A stretch of DNA of 64,000 bases from Candidatus Anammoxibacter sp. GTDB taxonomy: Bacteria; Planctomycetota; Brocadiia; Brocadiales; Anammoxibacteraceae. Below are positions 1 to 9,186 of the stretch, piece by piece. Numbering within the stretch: the stretch's first letter is position 1; each line of letters begins with the position of its first letter. A program made the position numbers and the translations under genes. The stretch covers positions 62,001 through 126,000 of the forward strand of contig JAIQZO010000036.1 of assembly GCA_021777055.1 (NCBI GenBank). Direction: 5' to 3'. Under the pieces are notes generated by a model, which saw only the letters and a list, made by a program, of their open reading frames with translations, made no database searches and was not told the origin of the DNA.

Positions 1-447
1 AAAAGTGGCGAGCTATATATTCCTGAAGATCATGAATACGGAGTGTCTATCTGGACAATGCCCATGAATAGTGAACTAGAAGCTAAGAAGCATCATGAAA
101 AAGAAAAGTTTCTTCTCTATAAAATGGGAGACAAAAGCTTGAAAATATATAATGCAATAGTTGATATTATGTCAGTCAATGCAGAACCGTTTATAGGTAA
201 CGACTTTTGGTACCTTTCAATTGTTGGGGTTCGCCCAGAATTTCAAGGACAAGGGCTTGGAGCAGGGCTCATAAGAGATGTATTAAAACGAGCTGATACA
301 CTGCAAGTGTCCACATATCTGGAAACTTTTACTTCACGAAATATGACTTTCTATAAACGCTTAGGTTATAAAGAAGTTAAATCTTTTCATGAGCCAACAA
401 CGAAGGCAGAATATTGGCTAATGATTAGAGAGCCATCAAAGTCATAA
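1..447 (+). CDS. GNAT-family N-acetyltransferase, 5' end outside window
   Basis: The frame is open from the first base, so the start codon lies outside the window; a GTG at 43 is in frame but is probably internal. The visible part carries the acetyl-CoA binding motif A of GNAT enzymes (VRPEFQGQGLGAGLI, with QGQGLG as the pyrophosphate loop), followed by the usual late motif with a Tyr (FTSRNMTFYKRLGYKE). GNAT enzymes move an acetyl group from acetyl-CoA to an amine of a protein or small molecule; nothing here shows the substrate. The downstream gene is not obviously related in function. Assignment to the fold is firm; the precise role is unknown. Confidence 0.8.
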   Translation, partial: KSGELYIPEDHEYGVSIWTMPMNSELEAKKHHEKEKFLLYKMGDKSLKIYNAIVDIMSVNAEPFIGNDFWYLSIVGVRPEFQGQGLGAGLIRDVLKRADTLQVSTYLETFTSRNMTFYKRLGYKEVKSFHEPTTKAEYWLMIREPSKS

Positions 448-478
448 CATATTTTAAGATTTTGTAGTTTTTATCAAC

Positions 479-510
479 ATTGTCCGGTTAGTCTTTTGCT
501 ATGGGACAAT
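479..510. repeat. Short inverted repeat resembling one end of the window's MITE family
   Basis: ATTGTCC (479-485) and GGACAAT (504-510) form a 7-bp stem. The left part, TTGTCCGGTTAGTCTTTTGC, closely resembles the ends of the elements at 5526-5580 and 12541-12787 (TTGTCCGGTTAG followed by a C/T-rich run and GC). No matching opposite end was found downstream. It may be a solo or decayed terminus. Confidence 0.4.
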
Positions 511-569
511 ATTACATATTTTATGAAACCGATATACCATACTTGGTTTTCTTTTATTTAATTCAGACT

Positions 570-1061
570 ATGAAGAAAGAATTCGGAGAAAAATACGGTT
601 CTATAGAGGATGTTAACTTTACGGCAAAATACCGTGCAAGTTGTTTCTGCAATGCAGTGGAATACGAAGTAAGGGCTGATCCAGTTGACGCAAAAATCTG
701 CCACTGCTTAGGATGCCAAAAATTACACGGCGCACCAATGCAGTGGGCCGCTATATTTCACAAACACGACGTTAGAATAACCAAAGGAATAGAACAGCTG
801 CATTTTTATAACAATGAGTTCCACAAACTTGAGAGGATTCTTCCTTGTAAAGTTAGTTGTGGTTTGTGTCACACCCCTATTGCGGATGAAGGGCGCAATA
901 TGTGGCTAGCGTTTCCATCCCTCTTTGGTTTTGGCGGGACATTAAATGTTCCAAAGAAATTCAAACCGACTTGCCATATTTTCTACAGTATGTGTATTAT
1001 CGATATTGATGATGATTTACCTAAATGGTCAGGCCACAAAAACAAATCACAAAGATTGTAA
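570..1061 (+). CDS. GFA/Mss4-fold zinc protein (DUF636-like)
   Basis: A small protein of the glutathione-dependent formaldehyde-activating (GFA) superfamily. It shows the family's cysteine pattern: CFC near the start of the fold (YRASCFCNAVEYEV), CHCLGC in the middle, and a later CGLC pair, which together bind zinc in characterised relatives. The ATG at 570 (MKKEFGEKYG) is preferred over an ATG at 501 because the earlier 23 residues are not family-like and would overlap a repeat end. The true GFA domain starts about 20 residues in. Most GFA-fold proteins have no proven formaldehyde activity, so no reaction is assigned. It is a single gene with no operon partner. Confidence 0.75.
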   Translation: MKKEFGEKYGSIEDVNFTAKYRASCFCNAVEYEVRADPVDAKICHCLGCQKLHGAPMQWAAIFHKHDVRITKGIEQLHFYNNEFHKLERILPCKVSCGLCHTPIADEGRNMWLAFPSLFGFGGTLNVPKKFKPTCHIFYSMCIIDIDDDLPKWSGHKNKSQRL

Positions 1062-1587
1062 TTAATCGTCTTGTGGGTAAACCCACATGTATGACTTAAT
1101 AATTAAAGATTTACTAATTGAGAATTTCTAACAAATGAAGGTGCTATTTTATCTGTAGAATTTGGGTTCTGGCACATACAGATTATTGCAACGCTGGTTT
1201 ATATTCCCCATCTAATTATCAATCAAAATTCCAGGAAAAAACTTTAATAACAAACTTCCTTGCGAAGCAACACATTTTTTATGGGAAAATATCTATAATT
1301 TTTATGTTGTAAAACCAATATAATAAGAATAATTTCCATCGCAATTTTTAGAGTTGAACATCAATATTATCAAAGTATTATAGTAATTATATTATCCCAA
1401 AAAAGTCTTGAATTTTATTAAATATTAATCTATCCTTGTATTCCTTCTAGATAACAATTTTTTATCATCTCGGTCCACCTTCTGTACAGTTTTGATCAGA
1501 TTAGGTTTGTGATGTAATTCATCATGCCTCTTAAAGAACTAATATAAATATGCAGGCCGCATAAAAACATATAAACTAAATACAAAA
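1062..1587. other. Gene-free AT-rich interval
   Basis: About 525 bases with no convincing gene. A small hairpin, TGTGGGT-AA-ACCCACA (1072-1087), follows the GFA gene and lacks a T-run. An open stretch of about 36 codons around 1133-1245 has no start or recognisable similarity. The 3' part presumably holds the promoter of the kinase at 1588, but no box could be assigned. Confidence 0.4.
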
Positions 1588-3621
1588 ATGGATGAACAAC
1601 ATCAATGGGTAGAAGAAAAAGGAAACACTGAAGAACGCCTAAGAATGCTATTTGAATATGCCCCTGATGCTTATTATTTATCTGATTTAAAAGGTACATT
1701 TATAGATGGTAATAAAGCAGCTGAAGAGATAACAGGTTACAATAGAAAAGAGTTAATAAATAAGAACTTTTTCCGATTAAAGCTTCTATCTCCAGGCCAA
1801 ATTCCAAAAGCAATAAAACTTTTGCTGAGAAATGCACGGGGTTTGCCAACAGGACCAGATGAATTTATTTTTACACGTAAGGATAAAAAGAAAATTGTTT
1901 TGGATATAAGGACGTATCCTGTAAAAATAAGTGATAAGGCTTTAGTTTTAGGTATTGCACGTGATATTACCATTCGCAAGCATATGGAAGAGGAATTAGA
2001 GAGACACAAAAGCCATCTAGAAGAATTAATTGAGGAAGGTAATGCAAAACTCATAGAATCGAATAAACAACTCCAAAAGGAAATCCTTGAACGTAAGAAG
2101 TCAGAGAATGAATTGCTGCAAGCAAAAAAACATTTTGAGACTTTAGCTAGAGTTTCACCTGTTGGTATCTGGCGTTCAGATAAAAATGGAAAGTGGATAT
2201 ACATAAATGAACAATGTAGCTCAATTATAGGATTAACCAAACAGGATGCATTAGGAGATGGGTGGTCAAAACATTTGCATCAAGACGATAAGAAAAGTTA
2301 TTATGAAAATTGGGAACGTTGCTTAAAAGAACATATACTTTTTAAATTCGAATATAGATTCTTACTTTCTGACGGAAGAATTAAATGGGTGTTAGGCCAA
2401 TCTACACCAGAAATAAACTATCAAGGCCAAATTATTGGTCATGTTGGCACATTAACAGATATTACAGAGCGTAAACTGTGGGAGAAAGAGCTTTTAAAGG
2501 CACAGAAGCTCGAATCCATTGGTGTCCTTGCCGGTGGCATCGCCCATGATTTCAATAATATCCTAACCGCTATTCTTGGTAATACTAATTTAGCAATGAT
2601 GCACTCAGAAAGAGACAAGAGAATTTATGATTTCCTGCAAAATATTGAGAAAGCATCAATGCGAGCAATGGACTTGACACGTCAGTTCATTACATTTTCA
2701 AAAGGAGGGGAGCCGGTTAAGAGTGTTGTACTTCTACCGGAATTAATAAAAGAAACAACGGATTTCGCTTTGAGAGGCTCTAACATTAAATGCACACTCG
2801 CTATGACTAATAACATATGGCCAGTTGAAGCAGATAAAGGTCAGATAAGCCAGGTAATTCATAATCTTATAATTAACGCTAAACAAGCAATGCCTACAGG
2901 AGGAAATATTACAATATCTGCAGAAAATGTCACCAAAGATGAAGCAGTAGATAATGCTCTGTTAAGACGAGACAACTATGTAAAGATAGCTGTAATAGAT
3001 AATGGGTTCGGAATACCAGATGAGATTGCGCATAAAATATTTGATCCATATTTTTCCAATAAAGCAAAAGGAACTGGGTTAGGATTGGCATCTTCATATT
3101 CAATAATAAAAAATCACAGAGGTGTAATTACTTTTGAATCTACAGTGGGCAAAGGGACTTCGTTTTTCGTGATCCTTCCAGCATCTATAAAGAAATATCG
3201 CAAGCAAAAGGATGAAAATAGAGAAGAAATAAGATCTCCTTCCAGAAATTTCAAGGTAATGGTTATGGATGATGAAGAGAGTATCAGGAATCTGGTATCT
3301 AACATGCTTACTAATATGGGTTATGAAGTTGTTTGCGCTAAAGATGGTAGAGAAGCCTTAGGTCTTTACAATGATGCGAAAGAACCATTTGATGTTATAA
3401 TATTGGATTTAACAATACCTGGAGGTATGGGTGGCAGTGAAGTCATAAGTAAACTTCGCGACATAGATCCTAATGTAATTGTTATTGTCTTTAGTGGTTA
3501 TTCTAGTAATCCAATAATGTCAGATTACAAACGGTATGGATTTAACGGTGCTTTAACTAAGCCATTTACATTACATGAGATGAATAAGCTCCTATCAAAA
3601 TTAATTGCAAACAAATGCTAA
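1588..3621 (+). CDS. PAS-PAS hybrid sensor histidine kinase with C-terminal receiver
   Basis: A 677-residue soluble two-component hybrid. In order: PAS domain (about 20-130, EYAPDAYYLSDLKG), coiled coil (about 130-180), second PAS with a PAC segment (about 185-300, ending TLTDITERK), HisKA-type dimerisation domain with phospho-accepting His320 in GGIAHDFNNIL, HATPase_c (N-box INAKQAMP, G1 DNGFGIP, G2 KGTGLGLA), and a receiver domain (about 550-675) with Asp607 in LDLTIPGG and the conserved Lys in TKPFT. There are no membrane helices, so it senses something in the cytosol, possibly redox or a ligand through PAS. The HDFNN H-box is typical of kinases that pass phosphate to their own receiver. 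No partner regulator is adjacent. Confidence 0.92.
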   Translation: MDEQHQWVEEKGNTEERLRMLFEYAPDAYYLSDLKGTFIDGNKAAEEITGYNRKELINKNFFRLKLLSPGQIPKAIKLLLRNARGLPTGPDEFIFTRKDKKKIVLDIRTYPVKISDKALVLGIARDITIRKHMEEELERHKSHLEELIEEGNAKLIESNKQLQKEILERKKSENELLQAKKHFETLARVSPVGIWRSDKNGKWIYINEQCSSIIGLTKQDALGDGWSKHLHQDDKKSYYENWERCLKEHILFKFEYRFLLSDGRIKWVLGQSTPEINYQGQIIGHVGTLTDITERKLWEKELLKAQKLESIGVLAGGIAHDFNNILTAILGNTNLAMMHSERDKRIYDFLQNIEKASMRAMDLTRQFITFSKGGEPVKSVVLLPELIKETTDFALRGSNIKCTLAMTNNIWPVEADKGQISQVIHNLIINAKQAMPTGGNITISAENVTKDEAVDNALLRRDNYVKIAVIDNGFGIPDEIAHKIFDPYFSNKAKGTGLGLASSYSIIKNHRGVITFESTVGKGTSFFVILPASIKKYRKQKDENREEIRSPSRNFKVMVMDDEESIRNLVSNMLTNMGYEVVCAKDGREALGLYNDAKEPFDVIILDLTIPGGMGGSEVISKLRDIDPNVIVIVFSGYSSNPIMSDYKRYGFNGALTKPFTLHEMNKLLSKLIANKC

Positions 3622-3706
3622 TTAATTTGTTAAGTAGCGCAATCATATTCTTTAAATTAAGTATTATAAAAGAATAACAATATAGAGCCTTGTAGTTAAG
3701 TATACT

Positions 3707-5056
3707 TTAAAATTCGTACTCTACCCCCAACAGAAAACCGTAAACTTTGGTACGAATTGCACTATTGTCATAATCACCACCAATAATATCACTATTATCA
3801 ACAAACTCCGTATCACCTATAGAAAATTGAGATGAAACGCTCGCTTTCAGCCTTTCCCATTTATGGCTATATCCAATAGTAAAGTTATGCTTTAATGTGG
3901 CTGGGATTAAAGGTATAAGCGTATCGGCAGGAATCGGATTCTCATTGAAGATATAACCAAAACGAAACACATCTGTATCATTCCCCTGATAAAAATACTC
4001 ATAACCAAACCTGTATACAAAGGCATCTTCCCAATCAAGAGGAATTTCGTCGTTAATGGTTTCTCCAATAGTTCTGTTAAATAATGGATTGTTGCCATCC
4101 GTTAGTTCAAGATCAAATCGATCAAACGCAGAAGCCCAATTAAACCAAACAATATCAACTGAAAAGCGATGAGAGCTTCTTACAAAATGAAGAATCCCAA
4201 ATCCAACGTATCTGGGCCACTCAAAATTTGACTTAACGTCATATTCTGCTTCTCGATTGAAGAGTTGCCTTCTAAAAGGTGAATTCTTGGGAAGAACAAC
4301 ATCTGTTTCACCTTTTAAAGTTGCTTTGGATTCACTAATAAATGACATACCAATCATTGTTCTCGCTGAAACCTTAAATTGAATACCACCAGTATAAGAA
4401 AGTCCAAAATTATCTTTGGCAGATAAATCAGCTATAACGCCTAGTCCAGCTAAACGTCCTGTCTGGAATGTGCTTGGACTCTCAAATCCTGCTCTTTGAA
4501 AAGAGGGCCCAACTGAAAGACCTATGGTGAGTTTTTGATTGATTCTGTATGAGGTAGCAAATAACATTTTTACTAATGACGCGTCGGATTCATAAAGTTG
4601 ATTACCAAAACTAATTTCAGTAGGAGAAAAGCGTCTCTTTATTGAGTGTTTAAGATGATATTCCGTGCCAAAACCAGCTGGAGCATAGACACCAAAGCCA
4701 AATGCAAATTTACTATCTTCATGGCTTTTATAACTAAACGAGAGAGATGGAATTGTAAATACAGAATGTTTTAGGTAATCTGAATCTTGACGATCTTCAT
4801 ACTTTATTTCTGGATATATAAAATGAGATCCAATATCTAACCTTTTTCCAGGTGGCATGTTGACTAATGAAGCAGGATTATCATGTATTAACTGACCATT
4901 ATCCCAATGGGCTATGTTTGTTCCACCACGCCCAGATGAAACAGCTCCAATACTGTCCAATACAACAGCAGCTGAAAATATTTCTTTGTGCGCTACAAGA
5001 AAAACCGTCCCAATATAAATAAAAAGAATGAATAATTTCTTTGAGAAAAAGATCAT
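3707..5056 (-). CDS. FadL/OMPP1-type outer-membrane transport protein
   Basis: A 449-residue outer-membrane beta-barrel of the FadL (OMPP1) family, which takes up hydrophobic compounds such as long-chain fatty acids or aromatics. An N-terminal hydrophobic signal (FILFIYIGTVFLVA) precedes the characteristic hatch segment: a Gly-rich start (GAVSSGRGGTNIAHW), then HDNPASLVNMP, matching the NPA signature of FadL relatives. Alternating polar/hydrophobic strands run to the end, and the protein finishes in GVEYEF with the terminal aromatic residue recognised by the Bam machinery. It confirms that the cell has an outer membrane. It is transcribed alone, convergent with the hybrid kinase. Confidence 0.85.
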   Translation of the reverse strand: MIFFSKKLFILFIYIGTVFLVAHKEIFSAAVVLDSIGAVSSGRGGTNIAHWDNGQLIHDNPASLVNMPPGKRLDIGSHFIYPEIKYEDRQDSDYLKHSVFTIPSLSFSYKSHEDSKFAFGFGVYAPAGFGTEYHLKHSIKRRFSPTEISFGNQLYESDASLVKMLFATSYRINQKLTIGLSVGPSFQRAGFESPSTFQTGRLAGLGVIADLSAKDNFGLSYTGGIQFKVSARTMIGMSFISESKATLKGETDVVLPKNSPFRRQLFNREAEYDVKSNFEWPRYVGFGILHFVRSSHRFSVDIVWFNWASAFDRFDLELTDGNNPLFNRTIGETINDEIPLDWEDAFVYRFGYEYFYQGNDTDVFRFGYIFNENPIPADTLIPLIPATLKHNFTIGYSHKWERLKASVSSQFSIGDTEFVDNSDIIGGDYDNSAIRTKVYGFLLGVEYEF

Positions 5057-5201
5057 TTTAATGAGCGAAGGACTTTTATTGGAGAAACAATGTGTTTAAT
5101 TTTTATATTCTAAAACCATCATAGAAGAACAATTAACATGGCAATACCACTCTTCCTTGATAATGAGAAGATGAAGCTTCCATGTATAATTTATTTCATG
5201 A

Positions 5202-5514
5202 CTATTCATTAGAAAGATACGTTTGCCGACCACACCAGTCTGGGCATTTACCTGAATCATTATGTTCTTTATAATATCTGTCTTTCACTATAAGATCAGA
5301 TTATAACGTTCTCCACTTGTAATATCGTAAGCACCGTGTCAGTGTTGCACCCTATTTAAAATATCACGTCCAACCCTATGTCTAATTTCAACATCCTCTT
5401 GTGGGAAAGACTCTGTCTGTTGACATAAACGGCACCCTTCGAATTTCATTCCAAGGCAGAGATTGAGTGTTACTTCACTATCATTCGTATGAAAGACAAG
5501 AAAAGTGCCTCTCC
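5202..5514 (-). pseudogene. Remnant of a 2-oxoglutarate/Fe(II) oxygenase (P4Hc-like)
   Basis: Reading the minus strand from about 5514 gives a coherent but broken protein: GTFLVFHTNDSEVTLNLCLG, then a segment ending RHRVGRDILNRVQH, a TGA stop, then HGAYDITSGERYNLIL, a second break, and KEHNDSGKCPDWCGRQTYL. This matches the C-terminal half of prolyl-4-hydroxylase/OGFOD2-type oxygenases: the iron-binding His plus DSEVTLN strand, the distal HG with the xxSGxRxNLIxW segment, and a trailing CPxC motif. The stop interrupts the segment just before the distal His. The 5' half is missing and the fragment abuts the hairpin element at 5526. The family call is recognition by eye; the breaks are direct observation. 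Confidence 0.62.
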
Positions 5515-5525
5515 TAACTTATACT

Positions 5526-5580
5526 TAGCGTTGTCCGGTTGGCCTTTTTTGCAGTGAAAAAGGCTAACCGGACAACGCTG
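5526..5580. repeat. Near-perfect palindrome made of two MITE-type ends
   Basis: The left arm AGCGTTGTCCGGTTGGCC and the reverse complement of the right arm (AGCGTTGTCCGGTTAGCC) are almost identical and extend into T-rich/A-rich tracts around a short TGCAGTG centre. The same end sequence closes the 247-bp element at 12541-12787. It looks like an internally deleted copy or two ends joined, with no clear target duplication. In RNA it would form a strong hairpin, but no T-run follows. Confidence 0.65.
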
Positions 5581-5868
5581 AATATTTATAGTTTATTAAA
5601 TTTCGTTCGCATATTATACTATACTATTACAGCGTACAAACTTGTTTTTCTAGAAAGATGTTTGATTTGTACAACGATTAGAAATGGCACTGTTGGCAAT
5701 GCTAAATACGGAGGGATCTGTCTTCTTATGGGCATATCGATAAATGGTTATGAATCGAGCCATTACCAGTATCCTGTATCTAGAGTAACGTCACCGGCTT
5801 CATCTTTTTGGTTGCGGCTTAACCGTAACATGAAAGTTGTCTTATCAGACTAACTGCGTAAATATGAT

Positions 5869-5875
5869 AAGGAGG
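5869..5875 (+). promoter_or_regulatory. Strong Shine-Dalgarno that selects a TTG start
   Basis: AAGGAGG lies 7 bases upstream of the TTG at 5883. There is no ATG nearby that would keep the lipoprotein signal, so this site supports the rare TTG start of the next gene. Confidence 0.75.
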
Positions 5876-5882
5876 ATAAGTT

Positions 5883-6422
5883 TTGCGTAACATAAGAAAT
5901 GGTATATTAATACTTACTCTACTATTTTCTATCTTACCCGGTTGTGTTTGGGTTGAAAAAAGGGATTGGATGGGAAAAGATCTGGAAGATTTGATTCTTA
6001 CCTATGGAAGGAGTGATTATATAACGTATGAGGATAATGATAACGGAGCATATGAAAAGAAAAGATACACCTATAGATTTGAGTCCGAACGTACCCTAAG
6101 TGGACGTACCTATTCAACAAACAGATTAATTAATGAAGTTCCTGCGCCCCCATCTAATCCAACTCACGGGAAACCAAGGACCAGACACACGGTAGAATGG
6201 AGAACCTTCTATATTGATAGTGAAGACAGAGTATATGATGTTAAAGGCGGAATTCCGGTTACTGATAATATTAAGTCCTCCCCGGATACCCTTAATCAAC
6301 TTATTCATTCAAAACAATTTGACTCTATGCCGCAAGAGTTAAGAGATGCAGAATTAGATCGGTTACTTAAAAAGGAGAACAAAAGTAGTGAAAAGGCTGA
6401 GAATGTTTTAAATGAAGAATGA
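5883..6422 (+). CDS. Putative lipoprotein, unknown function
   Basis: A 179-residue protein starting at TTG behind a strong Shine-Dalgarno. Residues 1-21 form a lipoprotein signal (MRNIRNGILILTLLFSILPG followed by Cys, lipobox LPGC), so the mature protein should be lipidated at Cys21 and sit in the periplasm or on the outer membrane. The mature part contains WMGKDLEDLILTYGRSDYI and later a strand-rich YTYRF segment, resembling the general form of SmpA/BamE-like lipoproteins (W..G....L...YG.PD), but this is only a resemblance. The C-terminal third is charged and probably helical. No operon partner. Confidence 0.7.
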   Translation: MRNIRNGILILTLLFSILPGCVWVEKRDWMGKDLEDLILTYGRSDYITYEDNDNGAYEKKRYTYRFESERTLSGRTYSTNRLINEVPAPPSNPTHGKPRTRHTVEWRTFYIDSEDRVYDVKGGIPVTDNIKSSPDTLNQLIHSKQFDSMPQELRDAELDRLLKKENKSSEKAENVLNEE

Positions 6423-6475
6423 TTCTTATGGGTTATTTGTGAATTCCTCATTATGCAAATAACATATCCAATATC

Positions 6476-9118
6476 TTAGAAAGAATGAGTTTGCAGTTCG
6501 TTCTCTATATTTTCTACCATTTTAAGGGCTTCATGCCTTATGGTAAGTGCTAAAACTCTTATATCCCCAAACGTGTCTATAAATTTGCTATCATCGATAA
6601 TGTTCATATAGCTATCTATTGATTTCTTATAATAAATTATCCTCTCTTCCGGAAATAAAAGGCCAAGTTCATAAAAGAGATCAGCCATCCGATGTTGTGC
6701 ATTTACCGGAGTAAGGCCTTTAAATCTATTTACTAACGCTTTAAAGTGGCCTAATGCTTTAGAATAATAAATCTTTGTTCCGTCAATGTTACCCATATCA
6801 TAAAATACAAGACCTAAATAGTGGTAGGATTCTGCAAGTGAGTATTGATGTTCCTGCGCGTCTTCTTTATATCCTTCTCGCAGTTCTTCCAGTATGTTAC
6901 TTGCCCGTCTTTCCATTGCATCAACAGTAGTAATACTCAAGGGTATATGGGAATCTTCCAATTCATTATGGCTTGCCACCTTTACATTGGGATAAAGTAA
7001 CTGTGTAATACAATCTATCGTTAATCCTTTAATAAAATAGACTTCACTTACACAGTCAAATTTGCGTTTCTTTACTCTTGCGTTCAAGATAATATCCACA
7101 TCTGTCTTGCTTATTCGAAACTCTTTGTCTAGAAATTGGATTAATTCTTCATCGTTTGCATTATTTAATTTATTATGCAGCTTTAGTAATGCCACCAATA
7201 TTGCCATCTGATAAGATGGGGGATCACTCAGCAAGACTGTTTTCCTAAAAAAGATTAACCATGGATTCTTGCAAGAAAAATAATTGTTTGCCGAACTATT
7301 ATAGAATACTTCTAATGCAACCTTAAGTTTACAGGAAATCCAATCATCCGGATCTCTATAATTAAAATCTCTGTATAGATCGTTAATTTTGCTAAAATAT
7401 GAAGCAAACATGTCCATCATTTCTAATGAATTCAATTTACGGTATATCTTAAGCTCATGGGGACTATATTTTAATGCTTTTTTATAATACTCCATTGCTT
7501 TGTCATGCTTCTGATCTAAAATATGTGTATCTCCCAAGTATTCATAGTATCTCTTTATCATCTTCGCTGGCTTGGGCCCACCCTTGGTTAATCCACTTAA
7601 ACGGTCTGCTTCTTCAAAATGATTTATTATAGACTCTTTTGTGAGCCCAGTCTTTATTGTAAGAAGTTCAACACCTGTAATATACTCATAAATGGCGTCA
7701 GATTTCAGTAAGAATCCATTATTAATGTACTGCTGTTTTCTTATTGTCTGTATACACTCCTTTGCATTGCGAAAGAGCCCAAATTCTGTATATACATACG
7801 CAAGCTGAACAAGAGTGATTAAACATTTAATTTCGTCTTTTTCTCTTTCGTATTCCTCTTTGTACTTCTTAATAACTGTTTTATAAATGAGAGGAATTAT
7901 CTCCAACTTATCTTTTCTTATATGCACTACATGAACCGTTACATCTCCTGTATCAGGGTCTATTGTTACACCCGGGACACGTCTTCCATCTGGATATTTT
8001 ATCCATGGTGTTTTTTTTATGATACTTGCGGTAAAGACCATATCGTTACCCCTGGCAAGATCAGATGAGTTCCAAATTTTGTCCCATGGGATTTCGTCTC
8101 TCTTTTCAGTTCCAGGCCTGGTTATCTTGAAATTCTTTAATACGTCTATCTCCTCTTTTCTAAAAGAGTCCCAATTCTTAAAATTCCTTAATAATTTTTC
8201 GTCTTTAGCAACCGAAGCAGGTAATAGTCTAATGCTCATCTCACCACCAAGATTTTCAACTATTAGTGCGCTTAAAACTGCTTCAGGAACTCCACCGACA
8301 CCAATCATAAGATCAATATCTTCTCTCACAACTGATAACGTAGGAGATAAATCATCATCTTTTGCAAGTATTACTTTAGCCCCCAAAGAATCTATAGTTT
8401 TAATTAGTTGCTTATGGTGGGGCCGGTCAAGTATGATAACCCTCATTTGTTTTATTAATGCATAAGACCTATAACTGGAGGGTTCTTTGTTTTCACTCTT
8501 CTGTAAATGTTCTGACATCAGTAGCAGATTTTTTGTAATACCATTAGTTAAAGAGATCCCGGAACCTTTGTACTTTTTTGCGGAAATGAGTTTTGTACAG
8601 TACATGTCCGGCGAATTAAACAGTCCATCTCTATTGCTGTATCCTGCCGCAAAAATTGCTCCCCACTTTGATGTCGCATTTATAATACAGCTATCATTCT
8701 CAAAAGCACTAATAACTATATCGGCCTCTCTTACCTTACTACCCTTTGCGGAACCAAAGTTTTCACCAATGTATAACATTGGCCAGTTTTTTCTTTCACC
8801 TTCAGCACTTACTACATATGAACTCCACCAGTTAAAACTGTTGTAAATATGCCTAAGCAACCAAACTGACATTCTTCTGGCACGAAAAAGATTAAACCCT
8901 TCATTATTTGTACTAAAATACTTTAATGTTCTGGCGGCAACAAGAGCAACAGGATGTATTAGTTCAATACAATCCGCTAATGAAGAATTTTCCGTATGAA
9001 TATCTAAAGTGTTTTTATCTGAAATATATGCTGCAATAACATAAGGATCGTCTATCATTTCAGGATTAAAGCTAAAATCCTTTTTAAATTGATCACGATT
9101 GTCTGCAGATATTTTCAT
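6476..9118 (-). CDS. Degenerate GlpX-like domain fused to a TPR-rich region
   Basis: An 880-residue protein. Residues about 45-400 follow class II fructose-1,6-bisphosphatase (GlpX) closely: AEGERKNWPMLYIGE (about 105-119, GlpX GEGEIDEAPMLYIGE), NSPDMYCTKL (about 168), GVGGVPEAVLSAL (about 273) and DLARGNDMVF (about 355). The metal-binding VDPIEGT motif is replaced by ISAFEND (about 136-142), so the key Asp is Ser137, and the early GDKN Asp also appears lost; Glu106, Glu140 and Glu279 remain. Residues about 430-870 are helical repeats with TPR signatures (GDTHILDQKHDKAMEYYKKA; YHYLGLVFYDMGN). It is probably a catalytically impaired pseudoenzyme acting as a sensor or scaffold. This functional reading is inference. 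Confidence 0.72.
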   Translation of the reverse strand: MKISADNRDQFKKDFSFNPEMIDDPYVIAAYISDKNTLDIHTENSSLADCIELIHPVALVAARTLKYFSTNNEGFNLFRARRMSVWLLRHIYNSFNWWSSYVVSAEGERKNWPMLYIGENFGSAKGSKVREADIVISAFENDSCIINATSKWGAIFAAGYSNRDGLFNSPDMYCTKLISAKKYKGSGISLTNGITKNLLLMSEHLQKSENKEPSSYRSYALIKQMRVIILDRPHHKQLIKTIDSLGAKVILAKDDDLSPTLSVVREDIDLMIGVGGVPEAVLSALIVENLGGEMSIRLLPASVAKDEKLLRNFKNWDSFRKEEIDVLKNFKITRPGTEKRDEIPWDKIWNSSDLARGNDMVFTASIIKKTPWIKYPDGRRVPGVTIDPDTGDVTVHVVHIRKDKLEIIPLIYKTVIKKYKEEYEREKDEIKCLITLVQLAYVYTEFGLFRNAKECIQTIRKQQYINNGFLLKSDAIYEYITGVELLTIKTGLTKESIINHFEEADRLSGLTKGGPKPAKMIKRYYEYLGDTHILDQKHDKAMEYYKKALKYSPHELKIYRKLNSLEMMDMFASYFSKINDLYRDFNYRDPDDWISCKLKVALEVFYNSSANNYFSCKNPWLIFFRKTVLLSDPPSYQMAILVALLKLHNKLNNANDEELIQFLDKEFRISKTDVDIILNARVKKRKFDCVSEVYFIKGLTIDCITQLLYPNVKVASHNELEDSHIPLSITTVDAMERRASNILEELREGYKEDAQEHQYSLAESYHYLGLVFYDMGNIDGTKIYYSKALGHFKALVNRFKGLTPVNAQHRMADLFYELGLLFPEERIIYYKKSIDSYMNIIDDSKFIDTFGDIRVLALTIRHEALKMVENIENELQTHSF

Positions 9119-9186
9119 TTCTATGAACTTTTAAACATGACGAGATTAAAAAAACATTGGTAACTATTCAGCGTAATAATGAATAA

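Noticed and set aside
1133-1245. Short hydrophobic open stretch before the hybrid kinase
   Set aside because: No start codon or ribosome site and no recognisable family.
5539-5853. Open frame of 104 codons beginning in the palindrome
   Set aside because: It starts inside the MITE-type hairpin, has no ribosome site and no family-like sequence.
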